A stretch of DNA of 58,753 nucleotides from Betaproteobacteria bacterium HGW-Betaproteobacteria-16. GTDB taxonomy: Bacteria > Pseudomonadota > Gammaproteobacteria > Burkholderiales > Burkholderiaceae_C. Positions within the stretch are counted from its first letter, which is position 1. Every line of letters starts with the position of its first letter. Shown one piece after another: positions 52,935 to 58,753 of this stretch. The stretch lies in contig PHCQ01000029.1 in NCBI GenBank assembly GCA_002840835.1, forward strand, positions 1-58,753. Direction: 5' to 3'. The translations under genes were made by a program, and so were the position numbers. The notes under the pieces are model-generated. The model was not told the DNA's origin and did not search any database. It saw nothing but the letters and a program-made list of their open reading frames with translations.

Positions 52935-55900
52935 TTAATCTGACCTCACGACTGGTGCACTCCCTTTAGATCGGCGCGGCCGGCGCATCAACCGGTACGC
53001 CACCGGCACCACCAGCAGCGACAGCAGCGGTGCGCTGATCATGCCGCCCACCATGGGCGCGGCGATGCGCTGCATCACCTCGCTGCCGGTGCCCATGCCC
53101 CAGAACAGCGGCAGCAAGCCGGCCACGATGGTGGCCACCGTCATGGCTTTCGGTCGCACGCGCAGCACCGCACCTTCGCGAATGGCCTCGAGCAGAGAAG
53201 GTTCGTCGGTACGACCTTCATCCAGGCGCTCCTGCCAGGCGTGCTTGAGGTAGATCAGCATGATCACGCCGAACTCGGCCGCGACGCCCGCCAGCGCAAT
53301 AAAACCCACGACGCTGGCCACAGACAGGTTGTGCCCGAGCAGCCACAGGAACCACACACCTCCCACCAGCGCAAAGGGCAGGGTGGCCATGATCAGCAGC
53401 GCCTCGTCGAAGCGATGGAAGATCAGATAGAGCAGCACGAAGATGATCAGCAGCGTGAAGGGCACCACCAGCTTGAGCTTGGCGGTGGCGCGCTCCAGGA
53501 ACTCGAACTGCCCCGACCACGACACCGAGTAGCCCGCCGGCAACGGCACCTGCTCCACCACGGCGCGTTGCATGTCCAGTACCGCGCCGCGCAGATCGCG
53601 CCCTCGAATGTCCACATAGACAAAGCCGGCCAGACGCGCGTTCTCGCTTCGCAGCATGGGCGGGCCTTCGGTGATGCGCAAGTCGGCCACGTCGGACAGC
53701 ACCAACCGCTGCCCGCCCGGGGCGAGGATGGCCAGGTCGCGCAGCGCGGGTAACGAGTCGCGCAGTTCACGCGGGTAGCGCAGGTTGATGGGGAAGCGTT
53801 GCAGGCCTTCAACCGTTTCGCCGATGTTCATGCCGCCGATGCTGCCGGCCACGATGTCCTGCACGTCGGCGATGTTCAGGCCGTAGCGTGCGGCATCGGC
53901 GCGGCGGATGTCCACGTCGATGTAGCGCCCGCCGGTGAGGCGCTCGGCCAGCGCGCTGCTCACGCCGGGCACGGGTTTCACGGCCTTTTCGATCTCGCCG
54001 GTGAGGCGGTCGATGGTGGCAATGTCGGGTCCGGCCACCTTCACGCCCACCGGGCTCTTGATGCCGGTGGCCAGCATGTCGATGCGGTTGCGGATGGGCG
54101 GTACCCAGATGTTGGAGAGGCCTGGCACCCGAACGGTGCGGTCCAGCTCCTCGACAAGGGCCTCCGTGGTCAGGCCGGCGCGCCATTCGCTTCGTGGCTT
54201 GAACTGGATCGTGGTCTCGAACATCTCCAGCGGTGCCGGGTCGGTGGCGGTGTCGGCCCGGCCGGCCTTTCCGTACACGCTCTGAACCTCGGGAATGGTC
54301 TTGATGAGGCGGTCGGTCTGCTGCAGCAACTCCGCCGCCTTGGCGACTGACAGGCCGGGCAGGGCGGTGGGCATGTAGAGTAGATCGCCCTCGTCCAGCG
54401 GCGGCATGAACTCGCTGCCGATGTGTTTCAGTGGCCACAGGCTCGCCACCAGCACCAGCGCGGCCACGCCCAGCGTGAGCCAGGGCGCTTTCAGCACCGC
54501 GTCCAGCACCGGGCGGTACAGCGCCATCAGCGCCCGGTTCAACGGGTTGGCGGTCTCGGCCGGAATGCGACCGCGGATCAGGTAGCCCATCAGCACCGGA
54601 ATCAGTGTGACGGCCAGGCCGGCCGAAGCCGCCATGGCGTAGGTCTTGGTGAAGGCCAGCGGTGCGAACAGCCGGCCCTCCTGCGCCTCCAGCGTGAACA
54701 CCGGGATGAAGCTCAGCGTGATGATCAGCAGCGAGAAGAACAGCGCCGGCCCCACTTCCGCTGCGGCGTCGCCGATCACGCGCCAGCGCGGCTCGCCCTG
54801 CAGTGTTTCACCCGGATGCTGGTGTGCCCAGCGCTCCAGGTGTTTGTGGGCGTTTTCGATCATCACGATGGCCGCGTCCACCATGGCGCCGATGGCAATG
54901 GCAATGCCGCCCAGCGACATGACGTTCGCGTTGATGCCCTGCTGCTGCATGACGATGAACGCCATCAGTACCCCCAGCGGCAGCGAGACGCTGGCCACCA
55001 GCGCACTGCGCAAGTGAAACAGGAAGGCCAGGCACACCAGTGCCACCACGATGAACTCTTCCAGCAGCTTCTCGCCCAGGTTCTTCACCGCGCGTTCGAT
55101 GAGCCCCGAGCGGTCGTACACCGGAACGATTTCCACACCCGGCGGCAGGCTGCGCTGCAGCTCGGCCAGCCGCGCCTTCACTGCCGCGATGGTCTGCAGC
55201 GCGTTCTTGCCGGATCGCATCACCACCACGCCGCCCACGGCCTCGCCTTCGCCGTTGAGCTCGCCGATGCCGCGCCGCATCTCCGGTCCGGTTTGCACCC
55301 GCGCCACATCGCCCAGGCGCACCGACACCCCGCCGGGGTTGGTGATGAGCGGGATGGCTCGGAAGTCTTCCAGCGTTTTCAGGTAGCCGCTGGCGCGCAC
55401 CGCGTACTCGGCTTCGCCCAGCTCCAGCACCGAACCGCCGGCCTCCTGGTTGCCGCGCGAAACGGCCTCGGCCACCATGGACTGCGTCACGCGGTAGGTG
55501 GCCATCTTGTCGGGGTCGAGCACGATCTGATACTGCTTGACCATGCCGCCCACGCTGGCGACCTCGGCCACGTCGGCCACGGTCTTGAGTTCAAACCGGA
55601 TGAACCAGTCCTGCAGGGCGCGCAGCTGGGCGATGTCCTGCCCGCCGGTGCGGTCCACCAGCGCGTACTGGTACACCCAGCCCACGCCGGTGGCGTCGGG
55701 CCCGAGCGACGCGGTGGCGCCGCGCGGCAAGCGTGCCTGCACCTGGCTCAGATACTCCAGCACCCGGGAGCGGGCCCAGTAGGGGTCCACACCGTCCTCG
55801 AACAGCACATAGACGAAGCTGTCGCCGAACATGGAGAAGCCGCGCACTGCGCGTGCACCGGGCACCGAGAGCATGGTGGTGGTCAGCGGGTAGGTGACCT

Positions 55901-56090
55901 GGTTCTCCACGATCTGCGGCGCCTGGCCTGGCCAGGGTGTGCGGATGATGACCTGCGTGTCCGACAGGTCGGGCAGCGCGTCCAGCGGCGTGCGCTGCAG
56001 CGACACGATGCCCCAGGCGGTGAGCAGCGCGGTGGCCAGCAAAACCAGGAAGCGGTTGGCGATGCTCCAGCGGATCAGCCCGGCGATCAT
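52935..56090 (-). CDS. cusA: CusA/CzcA-type heavy-metal RND efflux pump
   Basis: 1051 aa, full length. Inner-membrane proton-driven pump exporting monovalent copper or silver through a CBA channel. The N-terminus [20 protein letters not shown] is the first of twelve spans, followed by [20 protein letters not shown] and [20 protein letters not shown], typical of the Cu/Ag class. Met-rich positions and [20 protein letters not shown] fit too. The start overlaps the cusB stop as ATGA. Metal class is inferred from similarity. Confidence 0.93.
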   Translation of the reverse strand: MIAGLIRWSIANRFLVLLATALLTAWGIVSLQRTPLDALPDLSDTQVIIRTPWPGQAPQIVENQVTYPLTTTMLSVPGARAVRGFSMFGDSFVYVLFEDGVDPYWARSRVLEYLSQVQARLPRGATASLGPDATGVGWVYQYALVDRTGGQDIAQLRALQDWFIRFELKTVADVAEVASVGGMVKQYQIVLDPDKMATYRVTQSMVAEAVSRGNQEAGGSVLELGEAEYAVRASGYLKTLEDFRAIPLITNPGGVSVRLGDVARVQTGPEMRRGIGELNGEGEAVGGVVVMRSGKNALQTIAAVKARLAELQRSLPPGVEIVPVYDRSGLIERAVKNLGEKLLEEFIVVALVCLAFLFHLRSALVASVSLPLGVLMAFIVMQQQGINANVMSLGGIAIAIGAMVDAAIVMIENAHKHLERWAHQHPGETLQGEPRWRVIGDAAAEVGPALFFSLLIITLSFIPVFTLEAQEGRLFAPLAFTKTYAMAASAGLAVTLIPVLMGYLIRGRIPAETANPLNRALMALYRPVLDAVLKAPWLTLGVAALVLVASLWPLKHIGSEFMPPLDEGDLLYMPTALPGLSVAKAAELLQQTDRLIKTIPEVQSVYGKAGRADTATDPAPLEMFETTIQFKPRSEWRAGLTTEALVEELDRTVRVPGLSNIWVPPIRNRIDMLATGIKSPVGVKVAGPDIATIDRLTGEIEKAVKPVPGVSSALAERLTGGRYIDVDIRRADAARYGLNIADVQDIVAGSIGGMNIGETVEGLQRFPINLRYPRELRDSLPALRDLAILAPGGQRLVLSDVADLRITEGPPMLRSENARLAGFVYVDIRGRDLRGAVLDMQRAVVEQVPLPAGYSVSWSGQFEFLERATAKLKLVVPFTLLIIFVLLYLIFHRFDEALLIMATLPFALVGGVWFLWLLGHNLSVASVVGFIALAGVAAEFGVIMLIYLKHAWQERLDEGRTDEPSLLEAIREGAVLRVRPKAMTVATIVAGLLPLFWGMGTGSEVMQRIAAPMVGGMISAPLLSLLVVPVAYRLMRRPRRSKGSAPVVRSD

Positions 56091-57727
56091 TGGCCGGCCT
56101 CCGGCGCCACACGCTGCAGGCGAGTGATTCGTGGCACGTCGCCGTCCTGCATTTCAAACTCAATTTCCAGTCGGTCGCCGGGTGCGAGATTGCGCGGTTG
56201 CTGTTCGGGCGGCGGCAACTGAAAGTCCATCTGCATTTCCGGCCACTTCAGCGATTCGATGGGCGGGTGGGTCAGGGTGGCGGTGTCGCCGCCCAGCGCG
56301 TCGAGCACGGCGCTGGTGGTGTAGCGCGGCGAAGGGGTGGCAGGGTTGGAGGCCGGGCCGGCAGTGTCGGATGGGGCTTCAGGTTCGGAGTTCAGCCGTG
56401 CCATCAGCCCGCGCAGGCTGGCTTCAGAGTCGATCAGGAACTGGCCCGACCGCACCACGCGCTGGCCCAGTGCCAGGCCGCTACGGATTTCGGTCTGGTC
56501 GCCGACCTCCTGCCCGGTGGTCACCTCCACCGGGCGGAAACGCCCTTCTTCTTCGGCCACCATCACCACACTGCGCCGCCCGGTGCGGATGACGGCGTCG
56601 CTGGGCACCAGCAGCGCCACTTCAGCGGCCGGCTGTGCCAGCCGCATGCTCACCTGCATGCCCGGCACCAGCCGGCCGGCCGGGTTCGCCAGTTCCACCC
56701 GCGCCCGCACGGTGCGGGTCACGGTATCCACCTCGGGAAGCAGGCTCTGCACCCGGCCTTCAAAGATCTGGCCTGGCACACCGGGGCTGGTAGTCTGCAC
56801 CCGGGTGCCCGGCTGCAACAGCGCAGCCTGGCTTTCAGGCACCGCGCCTTCGGCCCAGACGGTGCCTGTGCCCTGCAGGCGCATCAACAAAGCTCCGGGC
56901 ATGACCGTGGCGCCTTCGCGAACCGCCAGCTCACTGACCACGCCGCCGCTGGGCGCAGTGACGGTGTAGCGCTGCTGCACGGTGCCCGTGGCCACCACGC
57001 GTTCGATGTGGGCGGCTGGCATGCCGGCCTGGCGCATGCGCTGAAGTGCAGCATCCTGCAGCGCTCCGCTGTCCGGCCCGCTCAGGCGCTTGAGGGCCAG
57101 GTACTCTTCCTGCGCGGCCACCCAGTCGGGCACGTGCAGTTCGACCAGCGGGGCGCCGGCGGCCACGCGGTCCAGCACCGCGCGCACGTGCAGCTTTTCG
57201 ACGAAGCCCATGGCGCGCGCGCTCACCACCGTCTGCTCGTGTTCGTTCCAGGCCACGTTGCCCACGGCACTCACTTCCGCCGCCAGCGCGCCTTCCACCA
57301 CCGGGGCGGTGCGCAGGCCCAGGTTCTGCTGGATGCGCGGGCTTACCGACACGCTGCTGGCGTCGGCGGCGTTGCCACCGGCGTAGCGTGGCACCAGCAT
57401 CATGTCCATGAAGGGCGACTTGGCGGGCGCGTCGAAGTTGCGACCCGGCACCATGGGGTCGTGGTAGTTCAGGATGCGAAGCCCGGTGGCCGGGTCGAGG
57501 TCGCCGGCCTTGAGCCCTTCCTGAATGTGGCGGCGCGTGGCCGCCTCGCCCTGCGGAATGGTCCACTGGGAAGGGTCGTCGCTGGGGGCGGCAGTTTGCT
57601 CTTGCGTTGCAGCGGCTGGCATGGCGTGTCCCATTCCCTGCTGCATGCCTAACCACCAGCCGCCAAAACCCACCGCGGCCACGACGACGAACCCACCCAG
57701 CGGAATCAAAACAGCTTTGGAATTCAT
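56087..57727 (-). CDS. cusB: CusB periplasmic adaptor fused to a CusF-like domain
   Basis: 546 aa, longer than E. coli CusB (407). An N-terminal signal anchor ([20 protein letters not shown]), then a heavy-metal-binding motif [26 protein letters not shown], the membrane-fusion lipoyl/barrel region, and from about residue 480 a CusF-like tail [20 protein letters not shown] with the Trp and Met that bind Cu(I)/Ag(I). The fusion puts metal chaperone and adaptor in one chain. Start 57727 begins the signal sequence; the frame continues to 58132 without family similarity. Coupled by ATGA to both neighbours. Confidence 0.9.
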   Translation of the reverse strand: MNSKAVLIPLGGFVVVAAVGFGGWWLGMQQGMGHAMPAAATQEQTAAPSDDPSQWTIPQGEAATRRHIQEGLKAGDLDPATGLRILNYHDPMVPGRNFDAPAKSPFMDMMLVPRYAGGNAADASSVSVSPRIQQNLGLRTAPVVEGALAAEVSAVGNVAWNEHEQTVVSARAMGFVEKLHVRAVLDRVAAGAPLVELHVPDWVAAQEEYLALKRLSGPDSGALQDAALQRMRQAGMPAAHIERVVATGTVQQRYTVTAPSGGVVSELAVREGATVMPGALLMRLQGTGTVWAEGAVPESQAALLQPGTRVQTTSPGVPGQIFEGRVQSLLPEVDTVTRTVRARVELANPAGRLVPGMQVSMRLAQPAAEVALLVPSDAVIRTGRRSVVMVAEEEGRFRPVEVTTGQEVGDQTEIRSGLALGQRVVRSGQFLIDSEASLRGLMARLNSEPEAPSDTAGPASNPATPSPRYTTSAVLDALGGDTATLTHPPIESLKWPEMQMDFQLPPPEQQPRNLAPGDRLEIEFEMQDGDVPRITRLQRVAPEAGQ

Positions 57728-58753
57728 GGTCGTTCTCCAGCCTGGGCATTGGGGGCATTGAGGGAAACAGGGGGATGGGCAGTGATGGGGGTGAGAAATT
57801 CGAGCCGCGCCCAAAGGCCGGCCGTTTCGCGCTCCAGAGTCAGACGCTCCAGCGCGAGCGACAGCGCATCGCGCCGGGCCTGCAGCACCGGGCCCAGAGG
57901 CTCGCGCCCGCCCCGGTAGGCGGCCAGGGCCACCGCAATACGCTGCTCGGCCAGCGGCTGGCGCCGGGCATCGAGGTGCGCAATCCGCTCCAGACCGGCG
58001 CGCCACTCCTGCTGCCAGCGCTGCACTTGCAGCAACCGTTCGCGTGTCTGTTCTTCGCGGTCGGCTTGCAGTTCTTCCACGCGGGCCAGCCTGGCGGCCA
58101 GTTCGCGCTGCTGGCGCTGCGGCCGGTTCCACTGAAGCGGTACCGACACACCGATGGACACCGTGTTCGCCGAGGGCGCACTGCGCTGGGTGAACATGAC
58201 TTCAGCGCTCCAGTCCGACGTGAGTTCTTGCTGCGCCAGTTCGGCGTCAGCCCGTGCCACGACTTCGCGAGCCTGCAGGGCGATGAGGTCGGGCAAGGCG
58301 GGCAGGGTGTAGGAGCCGGACAGCGAATCGTTTGCCCATGCAGTGTTCTGCAGGCGCTGGTAGGCGGGCGGGTCTCCCAGCGCCTGGTCGGGCGGCGTGC
58401 CGGTGTAACGCGCCAGCGTGAGGCGCGCATTGGACAATTCGGCCTTTGCAGCAATGAGGCCTTGCTCCAGTTGCAGCAGGGCTTCACGCGCCAACAGAGC
58501 GTCGGCCGGGGCGGCGGTTCCGCCGCGCACGCTGCCCTCCAGGCTCTGTACCAGCACCAGCGCATCTTCGATCTGCCCCTGCAGCACCTGCTGGCGCTGC
58601 TCCTGCAGGTGGCGCTCCAGCCAGGCTTGGGCGGCTTCTGCCTGCAGCATGGCCGCGCGTTCTGCGCGTTCGCTCAGGGCGGCGTCGGCTTCGCGCTCGA
58701 AGCGCACACCCCGGGCCCGGCGCTTGTCCGCACCCGGCAGGGTTTGCATGAGC
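57724..58753 (-). CDS. cusC: CusC/TolC-type outer-membrane factor, partial
   Basis: The last ~343 residues; the gene continues beyond the window. Long amphipathic helices rich in Ala, Gln, Glu and Leu (LLQLEQGLIAAKAELSNARL, ELAARLARVEELQADREEQT) form the periplasmic tunnel of TolC proteins, with the internal repeat typical of the family. SANTVSIGVSVPLQWNRPQR is the characteristic outer-membrane beta segment. First known gene of the cusCBA operon here. Confidence 0.85.
   Translation of the reverse strand, partial: LMQTLPGADKRRARGVRFEREADAALSERAERAAMLQAEAAQAWLERHLQEQRQQVLQGQIEDALVLVQSLEGSVRGGTAAPADALLAREALLQLEQGLIAAKAELSNARLTLARYTGTPPDQALGDPPAYQRLQNTAWANDSLSGSYTLPALPDLIALQAREVVARADAELAQQELTSDWSAEVMFTQRSAPSANTVSIGVSVPLQWNRPQRQQRELAARLARVEELQADREEQTRERLLQVQRWQQEWRAGLERIAHLDARRQPLAEQRIAVALAAYRGGREPLGPVLQARRDALSLALERLTLERETAGLWARLEFLTPITAHPPVSLNAPNAQAGERP

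Noticed and set aside
54423..56222. 599-codon open frame on the plus strand
   Set aside because: It is opposite the complete cusA gene, is rich in His, Gln and Arg, and has no protein-like pattern; GC-rich genes often leave the antisense frame open.
56090..57652. 520-codon plus-strand frame
   Set aside because: Antisense of cusB, His/Gly/Arg-rich low-complexity product.

Overview
The window looks like part of a large plasmid from a GC-rich betaproteobacterium, most likely Burkholderiales (inference from codon use, the TrfA-type initiator, UmuDC, the CqsS/LqsS-like kinase and the Cus system; no rRNA, tRNA or housekeeping gene is present to prove it). The centre is a replication origin: about sixteen 15-bp iterons (consensus TAGTTCAAGGGTGAC, both orientations) from 16745 to 18254 around a TrfA-family initiator gene. 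No conjugation, mobilisation or CRISPR genes were recognised.

Layout. 1-1603: a broken IS3-family element beside an IS66 end. 1987-8610: small unknown genes, a beta-class DNA methyltransferase with coupled small ORFs, an SOS-controlled umuDC operon with a LexA box, a RES-type toxin with its antitoxin, and a small H-NS-like ORF. 8925-16419: a tyrosine-recombinase-like protein that has lost its active site, a divergent control region with a 23-bp inverted repeat, then a leftward run of genes from a secreted thermonuclease through unknown proteins to a secreted phospholipase-A2-like protein and a possible PD-(D/E)xK-type protein. 16745-20110: origin, initiator, a winged-helix protein and an EEP-family nuclease/phosphatase. 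20445-23420: a complete IS66 element (8-bp target duplication, tnpA-tnpB-tnpC plus an unknown passenger gene) that splits a small gene.

20265-35126 is a long rightward block of mostly unknown small genes with rdgC, a PAPS-reductase/DndC-like gene and an Abi-alpha-like (DUF4393) gene. At least ten of its transcription units carry a similar leader: a pyrimidine/TTCAAYCC tag followed at once by a short GC-rich hairpin just upstream of the start codon. This looks like a common regulatory RNA element of the plasmid and is the most unusual pattern in the window.

35320-43434 holds small membrane proteins and a signalling island: a membrane histidine kinase of CqsS/LqsS type, its receiver protein and a LuxR-type regulator in one operon, next to a LuxR/RsaM-like/LuxI acyl-homoserine-lactone circuit. 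43491-52255 holds a transposition module: a complete large tyrosine recombinase, then TniA/TnsB, TniB/TnsC and TniQ homologues, then a degenerate relative of the recombinase. The TnsB gene has an in-frame TGA, after which the family's C-terminal part continues in the same frame. 52935-58753 is a CusCBA-type copper/silver efflux operon whose CusB carries a CusF-like tail; its cusC gene runs off the window.
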